In this document: one piece after another, positions 27,468-35,076 of the stretch
Layout: every line of letters starts with the position of its first letter
How positions within the stretch are numbered: the first letter of the stretch is position 1
Origin: Nitrospira sp.
Lineage (GTDB): Bacteria; Nitrospirota; Nitrospiria; Nitrospirales; Nitrospiraceae
Reading direction: 5' to 3'
Assembly: GCA_030123625.1 (NCBI GenBank)
Contig: CP126121.1
Location: forward strand, 3,264,179-3,328,178
DNA length: 64,000 nucleotides
Translations under genes and position numbers: made by a program
Notes under the pieces: generated by a model
Database searches by the model: none
What the model was told of the DNA's origin: nothing
What the model saw: the letters and a program-made list of their open reading frames with translations, nothing else

Positions 27468-28397
27468 TTAACGTTGGTAGCAATTCCTGGTCGGATCATC
27501 GTCCGGTGAATTTCGCGCACAGTTGGGTCCCATGGGACGAGGGATTCGTACGTAGCCTTCGACGGTGTGGTTTTTTTCTAAGATCTCAAAATGAGATTCA
27601 TGACATGACCCTGAACATCCGGGCGTGGTCGGCAGCGGATTGTTCAAAGGCATGGCTTTCCCCCCGACCGGTATAAAACGTGGGTAGGTGATTGTTGTCG
27701 CTCCGAACGTGAGTTGTCCGTGGTGTGACGACTGTTCAACGCGCGTGGTAAATGTGGGACGGACCTGTTCAGGCCTCAATACCGTGGCCCATGTAGGATC
27801 GTCAGGAGCATACAAAAAGGCGTTATTTCCTCGGTGGCATTCAGTGCAAGGCACGGTTTTGGGAGTAAATCCTTGGACGGGATCGCGGAGTGAGGCGATG
27901 GATACTTCGGTCGTCTCAGGGCTCCAGCTAGTATTGGATGAACTCACATCATTTCCCCAAAAGCAGGCGTATCCGGTCGTGGCACTTTGACAAATAATTT
28001 GGAATGATCCGTTATCCCTCCCCAGCGCAATGCAAGCGCCTCTCACATTGGGTGAGGCGTACGACCAGACGCTCGCGGACGAGGTGTGATCGACGAGAGC
28101 CTGATCTAGGTTATTGGGGGTCAGCAAAATGGTTTTGAGGTGGCCATGGCTTTCCCATTCCGATGATGAAGCTTTCCAATTTGGTGGGACTGGGACACCG
28201 TTCGCGCGGCACGATTCCACATAATTGCCTTCGCTTACGGCTTTTATGCCATCTGTTTGAATGGCACCTGGAGATGGGGACTGTGCACCTTCTTTGGGTG
28301 ATACGACCAGCGAGCAGCTTGCGAGAAGCAAACAGACCAAGGCCTGGACAGATGATCTGACCAATTTCACGGTTATTCCAAGGTCGAAAATATCCAT
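27468..28397 (-). CDS. Secreted lipoprotein with CxxCH and CxxxCH heme-type motifs
   Basis: 309 residues from ATG 28397, with AGGAG just upstream. The signal peptide ends in a lipobox, LASC, with acylated Cys at 28. CTECH at 184-188 is a c-type heme motif. CSGSCH at 261-266 has the rarer three-residue spacing. Several additional Cys (63, 122, 136, 145, 293, 306) may form disulphides. The central part (GACIALGRDNGSFQIICQ) is beta-rich and not recognised. A periplasmic or surface c-type cytochrome role is likely but not proven. It is the first gene beyond the IS region and is on the minus strand. Confidence 0.7.
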   Translation of the reverse strand: MDIFDLGITVKLVRSSVQALVCLLLASCSLVVSPKEGAQSPSPGAIQTDGIKAVSEGNYVESCRANGVPVPPNWKASSSEWESHGHLKTILLTPNNLDQALVDHTSSASVWSYASPNVRGACIALGRDNGSFQIICQSATTGYACFWGNDVSSSNTSWSPETTEVSIASLRDPVQGFTPKTVPCTECHRGNNAFLYAPDDPTWATVLRPEQVRPTFTTRVEQSSHHGQLTFGATTITYPRFIPVGGKAMPLNNPLPTTPGCSGSCHESHFEILEKNHTVEGYVRIPRPMGPNCARNSPDDDPTRNCYQR

Positions 28398-28502
28398 CTT
28401 TCTCCTACGGTATGGTCTTCGACAAGAGTGCCTGATTATACATTGAAGGACACAGGCCGAGACACACCGGCATTCTGGATTTTCATCGGATGAGAAAAAG
28501 CC

Positions 28503-28745
28503 TCAGTGGCTCATGGTGTCTGACACAATTCCACCGAGATGATTTTCGAATAGTTTATTGTTGCGGTTGGTGTCTGTCCGTACAGGCTGCGGCTCAGAGG
28601 TATCGTGAGCAGTCACGACAAGCGATCCATGCACGCTATGGTCTGAAGTCTCAGAACATTTCACCACCCCGGCCAGGATCAGCATCACAGAGGGGACGAA
28701 CAGAACGTTAGAGAGTCGATGGATCAACTTGTAAGGTCGGTTCAT
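28503..28745 (-). CDS. Small putative exported protein
   Basis: 80 residues from an ATG at 28745 preceded by AGAAGGGAAG. One hydrophobic stretch (VLFVPSVMLILAGVV) near the N-terminus could be a signal or anchor. The remainder is polar (HDTSEPQPVRTDTNRNN). There is no family match. It lies upstream of the heme-motif lipoprotein on the same strand and may be co-expressed. Confidence 0.45.
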   Translation of the reverse strand: MNRPYKLIHRLSNVLFVPSVMLILAGVVKCSETSDHSVHGSLVVTAHDTSEPQPVRTDTNRNNKLFENHLGGIVSDTMSH

Positions 28746-28804
28746 AGACTTCCCTTCTGAAATTCTAAAAAATGGTTCTTTTTAAATAGTAATAGCTCCG
28801 TATT

Positions 28805-29032
28805 TTAGGCGGCGTTTTGTGTCCGTAGAACGGGTTCTACAATATGTCTATGTGCTGATTGATGAACGGTTCCGGGTCGCGCGAGAATCTCCCTGTTTTT
28901 CAGGAAGAGCGGATCTGTTACATGGCCGCAGTTCAGACACTTCCATCCGGCGTATTCCCATACACTAATCTCGTCGTCTCCACCCACAAATGACACGGGA
29001 ATGAATAAACCGTTACAGCGTTCGCATTTCAT
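28805..29032 (-). CDS. Small zinc-ribbon protein
   Basis: 75 residues with GAGGAG upstream of the ATG. MKCERCNGLFIPV and WKCLNCGHVTDP form a four-cysteine zinc ribbon, with acidic and aromatic residues between the knuckles (GGDDEISVWEYAG). The C-terminal half is basic and probably disordered. Such single zinc ribbons often bind nucleic acid or protein. The function is unknown. Confidence 0.62.
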   Translation of the reverse strand: MKCERCNGLFIPVSFVGGDDEISVWEYAGWKCLNCGHVTDPLFLKNREILARPGTVHQSAHRHIVEPVLRTQNAA

Positions 29033-29057
29033 AGCATCTCCTCGTCATGGCTCTGTT

Positions 29058-29294
29058 CTAGTGATATGAAGAGGTGTCTACATACCCATGTGTTCTTTCT
29101 CGCATAGGCCCTACATGATAGTGTTTCCGTATTCCTTCTTCGAACATCTTGAGCGCGTCCTCCAGGAGTTGCTGGGCCAGCCGGTTATCGTTCGCCTCCT
29201 GAGCCATCCAGTCGGCTGCATCCAATGATGACGGCATCAGCGCCACTCCGCCAATCAGCAGGGATATCGCGCAAAGAATAACTATAATTCTCAT
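29058..29294 (-). CDS. Small secreted hypothetical protein
   Basis: 78 residues. A clear signal peptide (MRIIVILCAISLLIGGVAL, cleavage near LDAAD) precedes a short helical, charged region (NRLAQQLLEDALKMFEEGIR). There is no known domain. It lies on the same strand as the zinc-ribbon gene, 25 bp upstream of it, so the two may share a transcript. Confidence 0.5.
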   Translation of the reverse strand: MRIIVILCAISLLIGGVALMPSSLDAADWMAQEANDNRLAQQLLEDALKMFEEGIRKHYHVGPMRERTHGYVDTSSYH

Positions 29295-29488
29295 AGGTCC
29301 ATGTTAGGTTGGTGGTTTGAGTAACGTATCACTGGCGGAGCAGTCGCCGTGCGGTTCCATCATCCAATGGAGCATGACGATTCCGCCAACGGCTGTGTAA
29401 ATAATTCTGTCTCATTTGAAGTCAAGTCAGTGATCCTGAGAAGAGAATGGTAAATTGAGGGGAGTATTTATGAAGAGGCAAAACAACT

Positions 29489-29511
29489 GGGCGGCCGATA
29501 AATGGCCGCCC
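29489..29511 (-). terminator. Rho-independent terminator of the minus-strand hsp20 gene
   Basis: GGGCGGCC pairs with GGCCGCCC around a 7-nt loop. Read on the minus strand it is followed by a TTGTTTTG tract. It lies 28 bp after the Hsp20 stop. Confidence 0.75.
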
Positions 29512-29538
29512 GGCGAAGCCAGAAGAAGCTCTGTTGCC

Positions 29539-30015
29539 CTAGCCCACGGATACTACGATTGTACGGGATCGGTCCTTGGCTTTAGCCGTCCAAGGGATGC
29601 GAACAACCAGCACTCCGTGCTTACAGGCGGCCTCCGCCGTAGAAACATCTAAGCCCTCAGGCAATGCGACGCTTCGACGGAATGCCGCATAGCGACGGGT
29701 GTTTCCTTCTCCGTTCCCGTCACGCCACTCACGCTGATCCTCATAGTTCAGACACAGTATACCGTTTCGAATCGTGACGTTGAGTTGTTTCGGGTCCACT
29801 CCGGGGATGTCGGCACGGAGGATCACGTACTCTTCCGTCTCGTACATCTCAATCCCAGAGCCGAATCCGGCAAAACGGGACCATCCTGTTTCAAAGGGTG
29901 ACACCAGAAAACGATCAAACAACTGATTGATGTCATCGCGGAACGACACTTCATGCGTTTCAACGGGTTTTTGTTTCCAAGGAATCATTCCTTTGAGCTT
30001 TGTCATCAGCTCCAT
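29539..30015 (-). CDS. Hsp20/alpha-crystallin small heat shock protein
   Basis: 158 residues. The N-terminal arm (DDINQLFDRFLVSPF) leads to the alpha-crystallin domain at about residues 50-150. ILRADIPGVDPKQLNVTI and the partner strand YAAFRRSVALPEGLDVSTAEA are typical, and VVRIPW holds the C-terminal IxI-like anchor. It is an ATP-independent holdase that binds unfolding proteins. A second, divergent Hsp20 gene starts about 840 bp away, so both may respond to the same stress regulator. No CIRCE element was found. Confidence 0.9.
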   Translation of the reverse strand: MELMTKLKGMIPWKQKPVETHEVSFRDDINQLFDRFLVSPFETGWSRFAGFGSGIEMYETEEYVILRADIPGVDPKQLNVTIRNGILCLNYEDQREWRDGNGEGNTRRYAAFRRSVALPEGLDVSTAEAACKHGVLVVRIPWTAKAKDRSRTIVVSVG

Positions 30016-30853
30016 AAATAGATCACTCCTTTCCAGAAAAAATCACACCAGGATTTCCCTAGGTTTCAATGCTTCGTATAGGGAGACCTGGTCCCTGGCC
30101 CACAAGTCCATCATGACAACGGTAGCGCGGCATCATGTATGACCACATGCCACCACAATGAACAGGCGATCATTCGGCTGCATCATCAATGTCTTTGCCA
30201 CAATCATACTTGGAGTTCGACACAATGGCTCTACGGCCATCCCACCTGTACCGCCTGTCGAACTACAGCGCCATCCCGTTGATGAACAGCGACAATGTTA
30301 CCTCCATAGACAAGTCCGAGCGATGGATGACGGTGTGATTGCTGATTGTGAAGGTCGTCATGCGACCGCATCATCTTTTCTAGCATGACGACTCCGCGTA
30401 ACGTGGAACTAATTCTTTTCGGATAAAAGTCAATACCACGACATGGTTCTGTGGCACTGTCAATGGCAGTGAGGATCTTCACATCTATCTATCTTCTATT
30501 TGCAACAACAATAGGGATAAGGACCAAAGGTTAGGCGGGAGCACCAGCGAGGCATAAGAAGCGATGATGAGAAATGCTCATACATAGTCCCTATGACGCA
30601 GCGTCGTGACCGACGTATTCTGGAATTCTATTGAAATATCAGTTGGTTTTGTGCCATTCGGTATGCCTCTTGACCTGTCAAAGTTCGGCATTATTACAGC
30701 ACACAGTTGACAGCCTGGACTGGATGGACTTGGTGAAGGGCTCACTGTCTGGCCAGCTGTCATAGCGGTGCACGCTCAGGCCCTTCACGCAGTCCTCCCG
30801 TTCCGGCTCAGGTGTCCCCAATCATATTCATACATTCGCAAGGAGGTATTGCT
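30016..30853. other. Long intergenic region between two divergent hsp20 genes
   Basis: About 840 bp without a supported gene. It must contain promoters for both Hsp20 genes. No CIRCE inverted repeat or sigma-32 consensus was recognised by eye. Small overlapping frames around 30158-30480 lack motifs. Confidence 0.5.
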
Positions 30854-31288
30854 ATGTTTTGGGAAACCCAATTGCCTGTGTTGTTCCATAACGGATCAGC
30901 CGAATCGCAGATTGATCGTTTGCTCGATGATGCAATTCAATCTGTCAATGGATGGCCGCAGTCGTGGAAGCCGGCCACCAACGTCTTCGAGGATGAACAA
31001 AACTTCTCGGTTCAGATGGCTCTTCCGGGATTGGATGCGAATCAGATCGACGTGCGGGTAGAAAACAACGTGCTTCAGGTAAAAGGCGAACGGAAGCATG
31101 ATGAGTCTGAAGGCCGACGATGGTATAGGCATGGGATTGAGGAAGGCGCATTCTCATGTTCGTTCAAGCTCCCAGACTATGCGGACCATGAGAAATCAAC
31201 GGCTGCATATCGACAGGGCCTGTTAACGATAACCTTTCCCAAGCGGGAAGAGGCAAAACCACGTCAGATTATGATCGAGTGTCGGTAA
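30854..31288 (+). CDS. Hsp20/alpha-crystallin small heat shock protein, second copy
   Basis: 144 residues from ATG 30854, with a strong AAGGAGG. An upstream GTG at 30812 is rejected. The alpha-crystallin domain covers about residues 40-140: VFEDEQNFSVQMALPGLDAN, VRVENNVLQVKGERKHDESE, then FSCSFKLPDYADHEKSTAAY. Its N-terminal arm differs strongly from the other copy, so it is a separate subfamily rather than a recent duplicate. It ends 18 bp before a 14-bp perfect hairpin. Confidence 0.9.
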   Translation: MFWETQLPVLFHNGSAESQIDRLLDDAIQSVNGWPQSWKPATNVFEDEQNFSVQMALPGLDANQIDVRVENNVLQVKGERKHDESEGRRWYRHGIEEGAFSCSFKLPDYADHEKSTAAYRQGLLTITFPKREEAKPRQIMIECR

Positions 31289-31306
31289 AGGTTGTGACAG
31301 GTACTC

Positions 31307-31339
31307 CCGCCGGCGCTCCGTGATTCGGAGCGCCGGCGG
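31307..31339 (+). terminator. Strong hairpin after the second hsp20 gene
   Basis: CCGCCGGCGCTCCG pairs perfectly with CGGAGCGCCGGCGG around TGATT. No T-run follows, but the stem is very stable. It probably protects the 3' end or stops transcription in both directions. Confidence 0.65.
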
Positions 31340-31425
31340 AACCAGAGAATCGGCCCTCCATTAGATCTCTCGTTTGGGTGAACGGGAAGGCAGTACTTTC
31401 GCTAAGAGGAAGGGAGGTGAGCACG

Positions 31426-31602
31426 ATGATGGATATGAGCTCGTTGATTGATGCAAGCCTGGCGTTCGGTGGGGCCATTGCGGTGGTTTTGATCGGGATT
31501 TCGGCGTTGTCCTCGGAATCCACCACCGTGTCCACGTCCTTTGAGAAGACAGAGCGTCAATCCGCTGGCACTCACTATCCGACTCTCAAGGCGGCGGCCT
31601 AG
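31426..31602 (+). CDS. Small single-helix membrane protein
   Basis: 58 residues from ATG 31426, with GGGAGGTGA upstream. It has one hydrophobic helix (LAFGGAIAVVLIGISALS) and a Ser/Thr-rich tail. No family is recognised. The good ribosome site and its position in the stress-related run argue that it is expressed. Confidence 0.5.
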   Translation: MMDMSSLIDASLAFGGAIAVVLIGISALSSESTTVSTSFEKTERQSAGTHYPTLKAAA

Positions 31603-31782
31603 TGAGGTCGGGTGCGGTGGACTAATGAGTCAGTGTCGATGTTCCATTGGAAATATGGAATGCAAAAATTCTGAAGTGGCTTAAGGAAGGCTTGTGACCA
31701 CACATGCGGTGGTCGCAATGAGAGGCAGGACATTTCTCGAATGTCCTGCGAACTGAATCGAAAGGGAAAGGAGGATATTGCC

Positions 31783-32427
31783 ATGCAAGTGAAGTCCGCA
31801 GCGCTAGGCATGATGTTGACCGTTGGTTTGTTGGTGGGGAGCATGACTGCGCCAGGCATTGCCGCCCAAGAAAATGCTAAGGAAACTACCCTGCCTCGCT
31901 CATTTCAAGGCGCTCGGTTGGGGATGACGCTGTCTGAACTCATAACCGTTGTTCCTGAGGCTGCGAAGAGAGTTTCACTGCACCGACGTGACCAGGCTCA
32001 ACGTACCGTGGTGATTCCATCAAAAGATCGCTTCATCCAACGTGTGGAATATCGCTTCTACAATGACCGTCTCCGAGAATTGGCTATTCAGTACACCTTT
32101 GACAAGGTAACAGGCGGATACCAAGGATTGCGCGAAAGATTAAAGGAATCTTACGGGAAGCCCTTTGTGGAAGATCAGAAGGAAGACTATGAACAGGGGC
32201 TTGATGTCATCTCGGTGAACAAGACCATCTGGAAAGATGGTGCGACGATGTCGAGTTTAGTAGATGAGCACAATGTTCTTGAGGGCAAGCGTGCACTGAC
32301 GTTGATCATCACGGACGTCAACCTGCAACAGGCCTTCGAGCAAGATCAGGAGCACCGCCGTCGCCAACGAGAACTGAGTATCCCGATTCCCTTGCCTGAC
32401 CATTCGATGCAGAACAGGCGTGCATGA
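31783..32427 (+). CDS. Secreted hypothetical protein
   Basis: 214 residues from ATG 31783, with AAAGGAGG upstream. The signal peptide ends near PGIAAQ. The mature part begins LPRSFQGARLGMTLSELITV, resembling the opening of periplasmic proteins in which a short helical repeat follows RLGMT. RVEYRFYNDRLRELAIQYTF is a beta-hairpin, as in SmpA/OmlA-like folds. No catalytic motif is seen. The function is unknown; a periplasmic stress or envelope role is a guess. Confidence 0.62.
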   Translation: MQVKSAALGMMLTVGLLVGSMTAPGIAAQENAKETTLPRSFQGARLGMTLSELITVVPEAAKRVSLHRRDQAQRTVVIPSKDRFIQRVEYRFYNDRLRELAIQYTFDKVTGGYQGLRERLKESYGKPFVEDQKEDYEQGLDVISVNKTIWKDGATMSSLVDEHNVLEGKRALTLIITDVNLQQAFEQDQEHRRRQRELSIPIPLPDHSMQNRRA

Positions 32428-32504
32428 GAGCCATGCAGAGGGGTAAGGCGAAATGGACTCTTGGAGACTGCAAGTTCTGTGAGCGTGAAAGGAGGTGGCC
32501 GGCC

Positions 32505-32588
32505 ATGAAATACCTATCCTGGATTCTGGCTCTGATTGCGACCTGGCTGATTGTGGCCCCTTTCATGGTCGCTATGCGAATACTGTGA
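32505..32588 (+). pseudogene. Frameshifted copy of the SPW-like small membrane protein
   Basis: ATG 32505 has GGAGG upstream and reads MKYLSWILALIATWLIVAPF, then stops early. The next gene encodes the similar MKYLPWVLAIVGGWLIAAPF. After a frame change the broken copy continues GRYANTVTKAG, matching GYAGTEAAKIN of the intact one. It is therefore a tandem duplicate with a frameshift. Confidence 0.65.
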
Positions 32589-32662
32589 CGAAAGCTGGTG
32601 TGCTATTCGGGCAACCGAAGAGTGTTCCAGTAAGTCAACTCATAGGGAAGGAGGGAAGCAGT

Positions 32663-32866
32663 ATGAAATATTTGCCATGGGTTTTGGCTATCGTCGGAGG
32701 TTGGCTGATTGCCGCGCCATTCCTGCTTGGCTATGCCGGTACTGAAGCAGCGAAAATCAATGATGTCGGTATTGGCGTGGTCATGGTATTGGGAGCTCTC
32801 GTGTGGGGATTCTTCGGTTTGCGGTACCATGGCCTCAGTACTGATATGCATGCACAGCGTCGGTAG
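32663..32866 (+). CDS. SPW-repeat-like small membrane protein
   Basis: 67 residues from ATG 32663, with AAGGAGGG upstream. Two membrane helices (LPWVLAIVGGWLIAAPFLLG and IGVVMVLGALVWGFFGLRY) enclose a short loop. The first helix has the SPW-family Pro-Trp and A-P-F signature. The function of this family is unknown. It is the intact member of a tandem pair. Confidence 0.65.
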   Translation: MKYLPWVLAIVGGWLIAAPFLLGYAGTEAAKINDVGIGVVMVLGALVWGFFGLRYHGLSTDMHAQRR

Positions 32867-32872
32867 CTAGAA

Positions 32873-32903
32873 GGGGCTTGGCTCGGACTCCAAGCCAGGC
32901 CCC
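32873..32903 (+). terminator. Hairpin after the SPW-like gene
   Basis: GGGGCTTGGCT pairs with AGCCAGGCCCC (11 bp including one G-T pair) around a 9-nt loop, 7 bp after the stop. It separates this gene from the convergent tadA. Confidence 0.6.
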
Positions 32904-32947
32904 ACAATGGCTCATATAACCACGGGCGATAAGCCCCGTAGGTGAGT

Positions 32948-33445
32948 TTATAAGCTCTCTCGCCTTTTTTCTTCCCCCAACGTCTTGTGTCTGAGTGGCC
33001 TGAAAAAGTTCTGCAACAACGCTCGGCTTTCCCGCTCGAGCAGACCTCCCATCACTTGGACTCGATGATTGAGCCGGCGATCGGCCGGAATATCAAAGAT
33101 CGACCCGCAGGCACCGGCTTTGGGATCCCACGCTCCGAATACAAGCCGCGCGATGCGAGATTGCACGATCGCTCCGGCACACATGGGGCAAGGTTCCAGC
33201 GTGACATAGAGTGTCGTCTCGTTGAGCCGCCATGTGTGAAGCCATTCGGCAGCTTTCCGAATCACGATCATTTCCGCATGCGCGGTCGGGTCCTGCGAAA
33301 TCTCCCGGTAGTTATGGCCCACAGCAATCACTTTGTGGTCATGCACGAGGACTGCGCCGATCGGGACTTCTCCTATGTGAGGGGCCAGTGCAGCCTGCTG
33401 TAGAGCCAGCTCCATGTAGTGATAATCGTGCGGTTCTTGCTGCAT
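32948..33445 (-). CDS. tadA: tRNA-specific adenosine deaminase TadA
   Basis: 165 residues, the usual length. The zinc site is complete: H56-A-E58 (TAHAEMIVI), with Glu58 as the proton shuttle, and PCPMC at 85-89. TadA converts A34 to inosine in the tRNA-Arg anticodon, which lets one tRNA read several Arg codons. It is essential in most bacteria. It stands alone on the minus strand after a hairpin. The start MQQEPHDYHYMEL is chosen as it includes the conserved first helix. Confidence 0.95.
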   Translation of the reverse strand: MQQEPHDYHYMELALQQAALAPHIGEVPIGAVLVHDHKVIAVGHNYREISQDPTAHAEMIVIRKAAEWLHTWRLNETTLYVTLEPCPMCAGAIVQSRIARLVFGAWDPKAGACGSIFDIPADRRLNHRVQVMGGLLERESRALLQNFFRPLRHKTLGEEKRRESL

Positions 33446-33578
33446 TGAGAGAGCTCATGGGAATCTTGATGGTCACCGCATGCTAGCATAGGAGCTGGGA
33501 GAGGGACAGGAGGGGAACACAGCATGAGCGTAGACTGATTCCCGAGGCGGAAAAGAGGAGGATGGGCCGAAGAGTGGA

Positions 33579-34232
33579 CTACGGGATTCGCACTGGTCGT
33601 CTGGTTCCCTGGACAAGCCGAACTTTCAGCTCTTCCAGCTCGGCTTCTCGTTGGATCAACTGATCTTTTATCTCTGCCAGTTCAGCCGTTCGGCGCTGCA
33701 ATTCTTCTCGGGTTTGAGAGAGTGTTTCCTCCCGCTCGCTGAGCTGCTGTTGGAGAGTTGCCATCTTAGCGCCCGTTTCCTCCGCTTGAGACTGCAGCTG
33801 AGCCAACTTCTCCCGGTCTTCGTTCACCTGAGTGGAGGCGTTCCATCCAAAGAGCACTAGGATGATCATGACAACCACGATCACCATTCCCAACGCCCGC
33901 CCGTATGATGTGATAGGCGGGGATGACGGTGGAAAGAGATGTTTCATCCATTCACCCGGCTCGAGGCTCGATCGGGAGGGCGATTGGATTCCTGACTCAG
34001 TGGCGGCGATCGAAACACGGGATGACATGATCTTGCCTTTCAAAGTTCTGGGAGGAGGCGTGATGTTGAGTCCGAACGGTAGCGTCACTGCTACGGCCTG
34101 ATACCCTTTCAGCGTTGTGCGACAGGAGATGCATCCTGAAAGCAGGTGAGCTTCCAAGGTCTGTCGATCAACCCGCTCGAGTGCTCCGACCGCGTATAAA
34201 GGAACAGCGGCTGCCAACTCGTCATGCGTCAT
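33579..34232 (-). CDS. Anti-sigma factor with periplasmic coiled coil
   Basis: 217 residues from ATG 34232, whose ATGA overlaps the sigma factor stop. The N-terminal cytoplasmic zinc-finger-like segment is EAHLLSGCISC (His-x4-Cys-x2-Cys, one residue longer than the usual ZAS spacing). A membrane helix lies at about 105-128 (MVIVVVMIILVLFGW). After it, instead of a globular RskA-type domain, come about 75 residues of heptad-patterned coiled coil (LQQQLSEREETLSQTREELQ). It should bind and inhibit the adjacent ECF sigma. The coiled coil could sense envelope signals. Confidence 0.8.
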   Translation of the reverse strand: MTHDELAAAVPLYAVGALERVDRQTLEAHLLSGCISCRTTLKGYQAVAVTLPFGLNITPPPRTLKGKIMSSRVSIAATESGIQSPSRSSLEPGEWMKHLFPPSSPPITSYGRALGMVIVVVMIILVLFGWNASTQVNEDREKLAQLQSQAEETGAKMATLQQQLSEREETLSQTREELQRRTAELAEIKDQLIQREAELEELKVRLVQGTRRPVRIP

Positions 34233-34834
34233 ACTGCTTCGTCCTGTTCCCAATATGATTGCAACGACTCGCGCAGTTGCGACATGCCTTGCGCGATGCA
34301 GGTCGTCACCGTTTCCACCGGCTGACCCAGTTGTGCCGCGATCTCTGTCTTGGGTAAGCCTCCATAGTAGGCCAACTCAATCGCCTGCTGATGTATGTGA
34401 GGTAAGTTTCCCCACGCTTCTTTAATCAAGGCTCGCAGCGCTTGATCGGCTTGTGAATCAAAACCATCGGAACCTTCGCCGGGGACTTGGCCGGTTTGGA
34501 TGTCATCGATGAATGGGCCCGTTTGGCGAGGGGTGCGGAGATCACGTGTTCGCAATCGACCGATGGCCCGACTGCGGGTCAGTGTAATAAGCCAGGCGAT
34601 GGGTGTGCCTCGACCGACATCGTAGCGTACGACCTTTCTCCAAACGTCGAGGTAGACCTCATGGAGCACGTCCGCCGCTTCTTCACGGTCGCCGAGGATG
34701 CGCAATGCCAGACTGAATAACACGGTGCTGGATTGATCGTAGAGTTGGCTCAAGGCATGGTGCTCGCCTTTAGCTACGCCGGTGAGGAGTTTTGGGTCAA
34801 TGGCTGAGGCGGCGAGCTGAGGAGATGTATCCAT
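34229..34834 (-). CDS. ECF RNA polymerase sigma factor (SigK-like)
   Basis: 201 residues. Region 2 is visible (FSLALRILGDREEAADVLHE, then VYLDVWRKV), with WLITLTRSRAIGRLR binding the -10 element. Region 4 is LPHIHQQAIELAYYGGLPKTE then IAAQLGQPVETV. The order and the paired anti-sigma gene, coupled by a 4-bp overlap, place it with SigK/RskA-type ECF systems. The regulon is unknown. The nearest candidates are envelope genes on the same strand. Confidence 0.88.
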   Translation of the reverse strand: MDTSPQLAASAIDPKLLTGVAKGEHHALSQLYDQSSTVLFSLALRILGDREEAADVLHEVYLDVWRKVVRYDVGRGTPIAWLITLTRSRAIGRLRTRDLRTPRQTGPFIDDIQTGQVPGEGSDGFDSQADQALRALIKEAWGNLPHIHQQAIELAYYGGLPKTEIAAQLGQPVETVTTCIAQGMSQLRESLQSYWEQDEAV

Positions 34835-35076
34835 AAGAATGTCGGTGGTGGTGATCGATGGAATGATCCGCTAATCGGTCAACACTATAGCACTCCCGAT
34901 ACAGTCTACGAAGAAATCGCGCAAAGGATGCGCCGAGAGCTCCATGACAGAAAAAAGAAATCCTATTGCTTTCCGATTGTTGTTGAGCGCTGGGCGGGAT
35001 GAAGCGGAGTTTGTAAGATGTGTTTTTCTACCAGACGAGTGAGCAGGGTAATGACCGTTATCCGTAAACGCACTGA

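Noticed and set aside
30158..30482. Overlapping small frames between the two Hsp20 genes
   Set aside because: No ribosome site, no motif, and both strands are open to the same degree by chance.
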